A stretch of 15,333 nt of DNA from Patescibacteria group bacterium (lineage in GTDB: Bacteria; Patescibacteriota; Gracilibacteria; BD1-5; UBA2023), in NCBI GenBank assembly GCA_030836665.1, contig JAUPLX010000018.1:1-15333 (forward strand), written 5' to 3'. Shown here in pieces: positions 6,378-14,424 of the stretch (its first letter is position 1; each line of letters starts with the position of its first letter). The position numbers and the translations under genes are program-made. The notes beneath the pieces are model-generated. The model made no database searches. It worked only from the letters and a program-made list of their open reading frames with translations, and was not told the DNA's origin.

Positions 6378-6854
6378 TTAATGAGGGGATTCTTCGCGTC
6401 ATCGCCAAATGCCGTGGATACTACAGCACGCGCGCACTTCGTCAAAATCTTCGCGGCCGTATCCTTCGAAAAGGACGTCCGCACCTCCTTCGGGCCGCAT
6501 TTTGATTTCGACGTCTTCGCCGTCTTCGTCCACGAGAGCGACCCATTCGAAGAAATGGGATTCCTCGTTCGGATGGGGGAGGTCTTCGGTTCCGATCTTT
6601 ACGACCACCCCTTCGGGCGTTTCGCGGAAAACGGGAACGTGCTGGGCTTCCGCTTCGGAAGTGTCATTCAGGTCGAACGGTTCGTTCACCGCTTCAGAGA
6701 CCGCGTAAAAGGCGTCTTCGCCCGCCCCGCATGCCGGACATTCGAAAGATTCCGCTATCGATTCGAAAGCGGTTCCCGGCTCGATGCCGAGGTCTTCTTC
6801 CCCGAAAGCTGGGCGGTAAAGGTAGGAACACTTCGTACAGGCGAATTTTTTCAT
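6378..6854 (-). CDS. Rubredoxin-superoxide reductase fusion
   Basis: A 158-aa two-domain iron protein. Residues 1-50 are a rubredoxin with Cys6, Cys9, Cys39 and Cys42, at the same positions as classic clostridial rubredoxin, including GIEPGTAFE. Residues 68-150 are a desulfoferrodoxin/neelaredoxin superoxide reductase domain with iron ligands His72 (HVPVF), His94 and His100 (LPHPNEESHFFEW), Cys144 and His147 (CSIHGIW). It should reduce superoxide to peroxide in the cytosol, using electrons passed by the fused rubredoxin. The usual EKHVP motif is AQHVP: the conserved Glu and Lys near the active site are Ala70 and Gln71. The family normally ends at about HGLWK. Here a TGA (6399-6401) sits at residue 152 just after IWR and, read as Gly, adds GREESPH before TAA. 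It is the first gene of the minus-strand run. Confidence 0.9.
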
Positions 6855-6872
6855 GATTTTTTCCGTACCCTC

Positions 6873-6900
6873 CGTATAGCGGATTTTACGCCAAACGCAA
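6873..6900 (-). promoter_or_regulatory. Possible promoter of the superoxide reductase operon
   Basis: On the minus strand TTGCGT (complement of 6895-6900), 16 nt and TATACG (complement of 6873-6878) stand about 20 nt before the ATG at 6854. A GGAGGG lies just downstream of the -10, 12-18 nt before the ATG, and could be a ribosome site if transcription starts early. Confidence 0.4.
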
Positions 6901-6920
6901 GATTCGACCGGGGCGGTATG

Positions 6921-6948
6921 ATTGACTTTCGTCAATTTTCGGTATAGT
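6921..6948 (+). promoter_or_regulatory. Promoter of RNase Y with overlapping palindrome
   Basis: TTGACT (6922-6927), 15 nt and TATAGT (6943-6948) form a promoter pointing to the gene at 7040, with a leader of about 85 nt. The -35 box is one arm of a perfect inverted repeat ATTGAC-TTTC-GTCAAT (6921-6936), which could be an operator between this gene and the divergent superoxide reductase operon. Confidence 0.5.
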
Positions 6949-7039
6949 GCCGGAGCTCGCGGATTTGCGATTCCCGAGCGGAAAAGTCTGAAAAAATCCA
7001 TCTCATCCGCCCGAAAGGGCAGTTTTAACGATATCGAAC

Positions 7040-8572
7040 ATGCAAGAACTCGTAATCGGCGCCCTCGTATGAGGAGCGGCGTGTGGGGGGCTCGCGTATT
7101 TCTTCGCTTCGAAGAAGAACGCGGAATTCCTCGAGAAATCAAGAAGCGAAGCGACGTCCATCATTCGCGAGGCCGAAGAAAAATCCCGAAGGAATGCCGA
7201 CGAGGCCCATCGGCGCGTAGAGGAGGAACGGTCGAAATTGGACGAAGAGCGTCGCGATACCCGCGAACGACAGAAGAAAATCGAAGAAATCGAAGCGCGC
7301 ATCGTCGAAAAGGACGAACGTATCGATAAGAAGCTCGAAGAGCTCGACAAACGACAGGAGGCGCTCCGCGAACGCGAGCGCGAGATTTCCGAACTGAAAG
7401 ACGGACAGGAACGCCTGAAGGACGAACTTCGGTCAAAGTTGTCGGAAGTGGCGAAAATGGACGAAAAGACCGCGAAGGACCTTCTTCTCAAACAGGTCGT
7501 AGACCGCTACGAAAAGGACATCCTCGGACTTCTCGGCAAGAAGCGGAACGAACTGAAACTGCGCGAGCGCGAGATTTCCCAAGAAATCCTCATCAAATCG
7601 ATCCAGCAATACGCTGGCGACGTCACGGCCGAAATGACCCAAACGATGGTCAAGCTCGAGTCCGACGACGTCAAGGGCAAACTTATCGGAAAAGAAGGCC
7701 GCAATATCGTAGCCTTCGAGCGATCGACGGGAGTCTCGCTCATCATCGACGACACTCCGGATACCGTCTTCATTTCGAGCTTCGACCTCTTCCGGCGCTA
7801 CATCGCGAAAAAATCGCTCGAGGCCCTTATCGCCGACAAGCGCATCCAACCCGCGCGCATCGAAGAAATCGTCGAAGAGAATCAAAAAGAAGCCGAAACG
7901 CTCATCTACGACCTGGGACAAAAAACCCTCAATGAAATGGGAATCGTGGGCGTTCCGGAAGAGATCGTTCCGCTCATCGGAAAATTCCGTTTCCGCACCA
8001 GCTACGGACAGAACATCCTCATGCACTCGAAAGAAGTCGCCTATATCGCCGAAGCCATCGCCAAACAGATCGGCGCCGACCCGGCCCTCGCGCTTAAGGG
8101 CGGACTTCTCCACGACCTCGGCAAGGCGATGGACCACGACATCGAAGGCACCCATCCGGAAATCGGCGGGAAAATCGCCCGTAAATACGGTCTCGACGAA
8201 AGGATCGTCAATATCATCGAGGGGCACCACGACGACCTTCCGGCCATCTGCATCGAAACGAAGATCGTTCAAATCGCCGACGCCATCAGCGCGATCCGGC
8301 CGGGGGCCCGCCGCATGAACGCGGAAGAGTACGTGAAGCGCATCCAGGAAATGGAAAACCTCGCCATGAGCTTCTCGGGGGTGTCGAAAGCGTATGCGCT
8401 CTCGGCAGGCCGCGAAGTCCGCGTCTTCGTCGATGCCGTAACCGTTTCGGATATCGAAGCGGAAAAGCTGGCGAGCGAAATCGCCGGAACCATCGAAGCG
8501 AACCTCTCCTATCCGGGAGAAGTGAAGGTCAACCTCATCCGTGAAAAGCGGGTCGTCGAATACGCACGCTAA
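7040..8572 (+). CDS. rny: Ribonuclease Y
   Basis: A 510-aa protein, matching the usual length of about 520. Residues 1-20 (MQELVIGALV, TGA, GAACGGLAYF) are the N-terminal membrane anchor. The TGA at 7070-7072 is residue 11; glycine fits the Gly/Ala-rich helix, and without it the anchor and first coiled coil are lost. Residues 28-135 are a long Glu/Lys/Arg coiled coil. The KH domain carries GKEGRN (217-222). The HD domain has HSKEVAYIAEAIA and the metal-binding LLHDLGKAMDHD (His358, Asp359), then GHHDD. The enzyme is a membrane-bound endoribonuclease that starts mRNA decay. No Shine-Dalgarno is visible before the ATG. The lgt-like gene follows after 32 nt, so co-transcription is likely. Confidence 0.96.
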
Positions 8573-8604
8573 ACGAACTTCCGCTTTAGTCCCAAAACAC
8601 CGGC

Positions 8605-9372
8605 ATGTACCCGCAAATCGAACTCCCGCTCGGCATTACCGTCTACACCTTCGGCATCGCCCTTTCGATATCGTTCCTCCTCTTTTTCTGGATGCTCTAC
8701 AAGCTTTCCGGAAAATACGGAATCAATACGAACTTCTTCATCGGCAACGCGTTGCCGCTCTTCCTCTCGTCGTTCGTATTTTCACGGCTGTTCTTCCTCC
8801 TCTCGGAATGGAGGGACGTCGTCTCGGACGGCTTCGTGCGGTTCTTCCTCACTTCGGATTACAATTTTTCCCTCGCGGGCGGGGCGTTCGGGTTCTTCCT
8901 CGTGCTCGTCTACCGGCTCAAGAAACATAAACTTCCGCTCGGAAAATACCTCGACGCGGTAATCTTAGCCTTTCTCTTCGCGGGGATCGTCGGATACCTC
9001 GGGGCGTTCATCGGCGGACAAATCTACGGGAAACCTACGAACCTTCCTTTCGGCATTACCTATTCCGACCCGGAAACGGCCAACCCGTACACCTCTCCGG
9101 TCGTACCTTTGGCCCTCATTTACGCATTCTTCTCATTCGTCATATTCGTCGTTCTCTACATCGCCCGCGCGGCGTTCGTAAAGATCGACGGTCTCGTAGG
9201 GTATCTCGGAATCGCGGCGTTCGCACCGGTCCTTCTCATCGGAGAATTTTGGAACGGGGCCGAAGATTCCCTGAAAAGTCTGTTTTTTCTTAATTTGACG
9301 CAGATCATGGCGGTCGTCTGCATGCTCTTCGCATTCCGATGATTCGCGCTCATGTTCCGCAAAGCCGAGTAG
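8605..9372 (+). CDS. Lgt-like membrane protein (prolipoprotein diacylglyceryl transferase family)
   Basis: A 255-aa protein with about seven hydrophobic helices. The start PQIELPLGITVYTFGIALSI, the region YGKPTNLPFGITY and the final LTQIMAVVCMLF align with Lgt, which transfers diacylglycerol from phosphatidylglycerol to the lipobox Cys. Key Lgt signatures are degenerate. The conserved HGG motif (E. coli His103) is AGG (Ala91), and the GRxGNFxNGE signature (Arg143) is GYLGAFIGGQ (Tyr131). The HPTQLYE region is also lost. It may be a diverged enzyme or a paralogue with another role. A TGA at 9340-9342 sits where many readers would stop; read as Gly246 it lets the last helix continue into FALMFRKAE with a basic cytosolic end, then TAG. 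The tail overlaps the ComEC-like gene by 34 nt. Confidence 0.8.
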
Positions 9373-10841
9373 TCCGAAAACTCTCGTTCGTTACGTTCTG
9401 CCTCTCGGTCATCGCTTCGACGATCGGATACGGAATCTGGGGATGTCCCGGAATTCTTTGCGCGCCGATTCTCATCGCGGTGATTTCTCGTTTTCCTTTT
9501 TTTCCGAACGCGAGGCCCGGGGCGGCGTTCTTAGGAACGCTTTGCACGATCCTTTCCGTAGGACTCTCCGACATGCGCTTGGCCGACGCCTCGCGGGCGT
9601 TCGATGCGGCCTTGCGGGATTGCGGCACCAGCTGCCTCATGGAAGGAACCGTGCTCTCGACGTCTTCCGCGAGCTTTTCAGCGCGAATCGGGACCGTTGG
9701 AGGAAAGATTCTTGAAAATACCGTAAACGTGCGGATTTTCGGTACGGCGGATTCGCTTTCGGAAGGAAAGTCGGTGCGGATTTCGGGGATGAAGAAGATC
9801 CTCTCTCCGAAAAACGGGGGGACCGCCTATTCGGCGGAAACGGTAAGGATTCTTGAGAACGGTTCCGGTCTCCTTCGGATGCGGAAACGGATAGCGGACT
9901 CTTCGGACGCGCTGTATCCGAGAAAGGAATCCGCCCTCGCGCGGGGTCTCTTATTCGGCGACGGAGCCGCAATTTCCGAAGAGTCGTCGCTCGCGTACAG
10001 AAACAGCGGACTTTCGCATCTCGTCGTAGCGAGTGGCGGAAATATCGCCGTCGTAGCCGGGATTTTGGCCGTCTTCGCGAAGAGGCTGCGGTTTTCGTTA
10101 CGGGCATTGCTGCTCCTCTCGGGAATTTGGGGATACGCGGTTTTGGCAGGATGCGGGGTCCCCGTCGTCCGAGCGGCCATGATGGCGTCGGTCGCGTTGT
10201 TTTCGGAGCCGTTCTTCAAGACCGATCCCATCCCCCTTCTCTTTTCCGTCGGGGCGGCAATGGTTCTTTGGAGTCCGGAAACGGCGGTGAGCGCTTCGTT
10301 CCTCCTCTCTTTCTCGGCAACGCTCGGCATCGCCGTACTGGCTACCGAAACCTCCGGAAATCTCCTCATGGTGCCTTCCGGTTTTTCATTACGGGAAACG
10401 CTCGCTGCGACGGTATCGGCAACGGTCGCGACGATTCCGGTTTCCCTCATCCTCTTCGGATCTTTGCCAATACTGTCCATCGTGTCCAACTTAGCGGTGA
10501 TTCCCTTCTTGGCCTATGCCGCGATTCCGACGATCGGAGCCCTTGTCGCGGATGCGGTCGGGTGGCATTCCGTCGCCACCGCCATGGGAGCAATCGGCTA
10601 TGCCGCGCTCGCCTGGACGAACGCCGTCGCCGAAACCGTCGCGAAAATCCCGTTCGCGACGGTTTCTCCGATCCATCCTCCGTTCGCGCTCGTCGGAGCC
10701 GCGGGGGGAATCGGTTTCCTCATGATTCTGACGTTTCGGGCGATTACGGCGCCGCGGACCGATCGAGTTGGGAAATGCGGGCCTGCAGTTCCTTGAGGAG
10801 GAACGCCGAAAGCGAACGTGCTTCAGACGGAGGGACGGTAA
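9339..10841 (+). CDS. ComEC/Rec2-like competence membrane protein
   Basis: A 500-aa protein from ATG 9339. Two or three N-terminal membrane helices are followed by an OB-like extracytoplasmic part (CLMEGTVLSTSSASFSARIG ... VRISGMKKIL). Then comes the ComEC competence domain: ALARGLLFGD, the signature SGLSHLVVASGGN (His227) and VPVVRAAMMASVAL, with many further helices. ComEC forms the channel that takes single-stranded DNA across the inner membrane. The C-terminal metallo-beta-lactamase nuclease domain of long ComECs is absent, as in shorter versions. A TGA at 10794-10796 is read as Gly486, adding 15 residues to TAA 10839-10841. This makes the gene overlap the convergent 225-aa gene by 98 nt. 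Its start lies inside the end of the lgt-like gene, consistent with coupled translation. Confidence 0.87.
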
Positions 10842-11421
10842 CGTTTTTCGTATTGAAAAAGAAGACCAGCACCGCTTCGCAAGCCGAAATGAACGCATCC
10901 CGGGTTTTCGGAGACGCGATTTCGGAGAGGAACTTGTCCGACAGGACGAACGAAGGGTCTTTCGTAGCGACGAGGAATACGTCGGCTATCCATTCGTTAA
11001 TGCGGTCGCGAAAGTCGGAACGGAGCCTGTCCGGATCGAACTCCGTGCGCTCGACTTCCGGTTCGGGTTCTTTTTTTAGAATCGGAAGTGACGGATCGTA
11101 CGTATGGCGGATGGCGGATGAGGCCTCCTTCGACACGAGCGACAACATTCCCACGACGTACGCGGAAGGGAGGTTGAGTCGCAAAAGCGCCATGATGGGC
11201 TCGATGAGCGGGTCGAAACGGGAATCCCTCAGAAGCGCTACGAGCATCGACGAAAGGAGGTCGGCGGCTTTCCGCCCCTTCGATTCGTCTTTCCGAGTTC
11301 GGGCGATTCCGGCAAGCGTTTTCGAAGACGCCTGCTCGCGGGCTTTCTCGCTCGCGGCCTCCGGTGCCTGTCCGAGTCCGGATTCGGATTCCGATGAAAA
11401 ATCTCCGAGTTCGAGTGCCAT
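10744..11421 (-). CDS. Hypothetical helical protein downstream of glyA
   Basis: A 225-aa protein, ATG 11421, TAA stop, beginning 3 nt after the glyA stop, so very likely in the same transcript. I do not recognise a family. It has no signal peptide. Residues 1-50 are Ser/Glu/Ala-rich and probably disordered. Residues 51-110 are amphipathic helices (DLLSSMLVALLRD, IEPIMALLRLNLP). A Pro/Glu linker (KKEPEPEVERTEFDP) follows, then a second helical half with the hydrophobic stretch CEAVLVFFFN and a closing helix LLKELQARISQLD. It has no in-frame TGA. Its 3' end overlaps the comEC-like gene on the other strand. Confidence 0.72.
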   Translation of the reverse strand: MALELGDFSSESESGLGQAPEAASEKAREQASSKTLAGIARTRKDESKGRKAADLLSSMLVALLRDSRFDPLIEPIMALLRLNLPSAYVVGMLSLVSKEASSAIRHTYDPSLPILKKEPEPEVERTEFDPDRLRSDFRDRINEWIADVFLVATKDPSFVLSDKFLSEIASPKTRDAFISACEAVLVFFFNTKNVTVPPSEARSLSAFLLKELQARISQLDRSAAP

Positions 11422-11424
11422 ACG

Positions 11425-12672
11425 CTACCGGTAAATCGGAAATTTCGCGCAGAGAACCGCGATTTCGTTTGCCAATTCGGACAACTTCGACGCATCGTTC
11501 CGGAATTCTACGGCATCGCGGATGACGCGGGCGACGGTCTTCATTTCCTCAGTCCCCATTCCCCGAGTCGTGATTGCCGGCGTTCCAATGCGAATTCCGG
11601 AAGGATCGAGGGGCTTTCGGGGATCATACGGAATCATGTTCTTATTCACGGATATTCCCACGGATTCGAGAGCTTTTTCCGCTTCTTTTCCGGTAACCCC
11701 CTTCGAGCCGAACACGTCGAGAAGGAAGAGGTGGTTGTCCGTTCCGCCGGAAACTACGCGGAAACCGTGCGTCTGGAGCTCTTTCGCGAGCATTCGGGCG
11801 TTTTCCACGACCTTCGCGGCATACTGTCGAAATTCCGGTTTCGCGGCTTCGCCGAACGCCACCGCCTTCGCCGCGACGGTGTGTTCGTGCGGGCCTCCTT
11901 GCACGCCGGGGAACACCGCGCGGGCAATCTTGTCACCGAACGCGGCCTTCGCGAGGATGAGGGCTCCGCGCGGTCCACGGAGGGTTTTGTGCGTCGTGGT
12001 CGTAACGATATCGCAATACGGAACGGGGTTCTCCAATATTCCGCCGACGACGAGCCCCGCGATATGCGAAATATCGGCCATAAGGTACGCGCCCACTTTG
12101 TCGGCGATCTTACGGAAACGTTTCCAATCCAGACTGCGCGAATATGCGGAAAAGCCGGCGATGATCATTTTGGGTTTTTCCGCCAAAGCGACGCGTTCGA
12201 CTTCGTCCATGTCGATGAGTTCGGTTTCCTTATCGAGTCCGTAGGAAACGATGCGGTACAGGAGTCCGGAGAAATTGAGCGGGTGCCCATGGGAAAGATG
12301 TCCGCCCTGATCGAGGCTCATGCCGAGAACCGTATCGCCCGGAGCGAGGAGCGCGAGGTATACCGCAAGGTTCGCCGGAGATCCGGAAAGGGGTTGCACG
12401 TTCGCATATTCCGCACCGAAAAGCGCTTTGGCACGTTCGATGGCAAGGGTTTCGACAACGTCGACGTTCACTTGTCCGGCATAGTACCGCTTGCCCGGAT
12501 ACCCTTCGGAATATTTGTTCGTGAACACTGAGGCGTTCGCGGCCAATACGGCCTCGGAAACGTAATTCTCGCTCGCGATGAGCTCGATTTCGGATTCCTG
12601 TCGCCTTTCTTCGTTCGCTATCGCGTCGGCTACGGCAGGGTCTGCGTTTCGAAGTTTGTCAAAGATGTCCAT
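11425..12672 (-). CDS. glyA: Serine hydroxymethyltransferase
   Basis: A complete 415-aa SHMT, the usual bacterial length. It interconverts serine plus tetrahydrofolate with glycine plus 5,10-methylene-tetrahydrofolate. Landmarks include IELIASENYVS, the NKYSEGYPGKRYYAGQ substrate/PLP region, DQGGHLSHGH, MADISHIAGLV and the PLP-lysine motif TTTTHKTLRGPRG with Lys229, followed by FPGVQGGPHEH. The start ATG at 12672 lies 10 nt after the stop of the processing protease gene, and the bases before it show no Shine-Dalgarno. The stop is TAG. It has no in-frame TGA. In CPR genomes SHMT is one of the few common one-carbon enzymes; here it also bears on supply of glycine, the amino acid that UGA encodes, although no regulatory link is visible. 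Confidence 0.98.
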   Translation of the reverse strand: MDIFDKLRNADPAVADAIANEERRQESEIELIASENYVSEAVLAANASVFTNKYSEGYPGKRYYAGQVNVDVVETLAIERAKALFGAEYANVQPLSGSPANLAVYLALLAPGDTVLGMSLDQGGHLSHGHPLNFSGLLYRIVSYGLDKETELIDMDEVERVALAEKPKMIIAGFSAYSRSLDWKRFRKIADKVGAYLMADISHIAGLVVGGILENPVPYCDIVTTTTHKTLRGPRGALILAKAAFGDKIARAVFPGVQGGPHEHTVAAKAVAFGEAAKPEFRQYAAKVVENARMLAKELQTHGFRVVSGGTDNHLFLLDVFGSKGVTGKEAEKALESVGISVNKNMIPYDPRKPLDPSGIRIGTPAITTRGMGTEEMKTVARVIRDAVEFRNDASKLSELANEIAVLCAKFPIYR

Positions 12673-12682
12673 GGTGGAGGGA

Positions 12683-14023
12683 TTATTTTTTGGAAGCCTC
12701 CGTATTTCCGGTCCCGGAGGTTACGGCGTCTTTTTCTTGTTTGCGGGAGTCTTCGGCAAATTTGGCGTATTCGGCAAGAACCGTCTTCCGATCGGTTTTC
12801 AAAAGGCGTGCGGCGATTTTTTTCGCTTCCTCCAATTGGCGGTCGTAACGGTTGTCGAAATCTTCCTTTTCGAATTTCACGCTCACGTCCGGCTCGATCC
12901 CGACCTTGTCGATTCCGTGATCGAGCGGAGTATACCACTTGGCGACGGTGATTTTCAACTCGCTTCCGTCGGAAAGGAAAAACGGCTGTTGCACCGATCC
13001 TTTGCCGTACGTTTTCGTACCGACGATAATCGCCCGTTCGTAATCTTTCATGGCTCCGGCGGTGATTTCGGACGCGGACGCGGAATTTTCATTCACGAGA
13101 AGGACTACGGGCATGTCTATGTCGCCCGGACCGTACGAGAAATACGAATGGTTCATGAAGGGGTTTTTTTCCTTGGTCGTTACGATGAGGCGGTCCCTTG
13201 GGAAAAAATTCGAGAGGATGTTCACGCTCGTTTCGAGAAGCCCCCCGCCGTTGTCACGAAGATCGAGAATCAAAACCTGGGCACCCTCTTTTTTCAAATC
13301 GGCGTACGTCTTAAGGAATTCGAAGGACGTCTTTTCTCCAAACATCGCGAGCGTTACGTGGGCGATTTTCGTGCCTTCGATCATTTTCCCATCGACCGAC
13401 GGTACGGTGATTTTTCTTCGGGTCACCTGTTTTACGATAGGCGATACCTCACCGGCACGAAGAATTTCGAGTTCTACGACGGTTCCGGCGGGTCAGCGGA
13501 TTTTTTCGATAGCGGAGGTGAGGTCGAGTCCTTCGAGCTTGTCGCTTCCGGCCTTGGAAATGATATCCCCGCTGAGTATTCCCGCTTCTTTAGCGGGAGA
13601 ACCGGCGAGAATCTGTTTCACCATCACGCCGAAATCGCTCTTGTCGACTACCGCGCCGATGCCTTCGAAATCCCCGGAGAGGGCTTCGTTGAATTTTTTC
13701 GTTTCGTCGATGTCGAAATAACTGCTGTGGCGGTCGCCGAGAGCGTCCACGGTTCCTTTGATCATCCCGGAAACGAGATCGTTTTTAGAAACGGAATCGA
13801 ATCCGTAGTAATTGTCTTTAATGATTCCGTAGGCTTCATCGAAAAGACCGAGTTTCCCAAGTTGTTGGCTATCCGTTTCGACCGTGGAAACCGCGGGCAA
13901 TCCCGTTTTTCCGAGAACGAACTTCTCAACGCCGAGCTTCGCGTACGGAGCGGAAAGAACCCCTACGCAATACGCGATGATGGCAAACGATAAGAAAAGC
14001 CGGTTCGATTTTGTGAAAAGCAT
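12683..14023 (-). CDS. ctp: C-terminal processing protease (S41, PDZ)
   Basis: A 446-aa protein from ATG 14023 (a TTG two codons earlier at 14029 is less likely). An N-terminal hydrophobic helix (LFLSFAIIAYCVGVLS) exports or anchors it. A substrate-gating domain includes DRHSSYFD; a PDZ domain follows (EGIGAVVD, VKQILAGSPAKEAGILSGD, IRGPAGTVV), then the S41 protease core. The catalytic Ser is in NENSASASEITAG and the Lys in GTKTYGKGSVQQ. It should trim C-termini of extracytoplasmic proteins. Codon 177 is TGA (13493-13495), at the Gly of the conserved PDZ IRGPxGT motif; in the standard code the gene looks like two fragments. It is first in a run with glyA and the 225-aa gene. Confidence 0.95.
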
Positions 14024-14029
14024 GCGCAA

Positions 14030-14424
14030 ATGGAGATATCCGAGACCCCGTACGTCAAAAACCGAACCCGAGGAAACATACGGAGAGACTGTATGGATTT
14101 TCGATTCGAAAACAAGTCAAACGCCTTTTCCTTTTCACATTTCGACATTGTCTAAAACTTTACGGAAACCCTCTTCCGACAAAGGTTTCCACGGTGGTTA
14201 AAAGTAGTCGGCGTCAAAAAAATAAAAAGGTGGGGCGCTTCCGCTGAAGAACGGCTCCTTCAAAAATTCCGATTACTATTTCTATTAGATATATTTAATA
14301 AAATAAAACACTTTCCCTTATATGTTCGTAAGTCTTTTTCCGGGAATTACGGGGAATTGATTTGTAAATTGCGATTTTCATCCGAATCCGGTATACTTGC
14401 GGACAAAGGACCTTTAATAATCCT
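14030..14424. other. Divergent intergenic region between ctp and the 14425 gene
   Basis: I see no convincing gene in these 395 bases. The ctp-proximal part holds TTGACT (complement of 14115-14120 on the minus strand) with no good -10 at normal distance, next to a perfect inverted repeat TTTTCG-ATT-CGAAAA at 14098-14112 that could be an operator. Positions 14268-14330 are strongly AT-rich. A short plus-strand ORF at 14031-14153 has no recognisable content and is not called. Confidence 0.5.
14369..14397 (+). promoter_or_regulatory. Promoter of the 14425 gene cluster
   Basis: TTGCGA (14369-14374), a 17-nt spacer and TATACT (14392-14397) are close to the sigma-70 consensus and lie about 28 nt before the ATG at 14425. 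Confidence 0.6.

Noticed and set aside
5248..6381. A 377-codon plus-strand ORF
   Set aside because: It is the antisense of era and the ferredoxin gene, which have clear motifs on the minus strand; its own translation has no recognisable domain.
7433..8272. A 279-codon minus-strand ORF
   Set aside because: It is the antisense of the RNase Y KH and HD domains.
11731..12531. A 266-codon plus-strand ORF, and others opposite glyA and ctp
   Set aside because: They are shadows of highly conserved minus-strand genes.
12683..14023. Two separate genes or a frameshifted pseudogene for the S41 protease
   Set aside because: Both parts are in one frame separated only by TGA at the conserved PDZ glycine.
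719..14023. Selenocysteine or tryptophan at the in-frame TGAs
   Set aside because: The sites are not catalytic Cys or aromatic positions and I saw no SECIS-like hairpin downstream; several are obligatory glycines.
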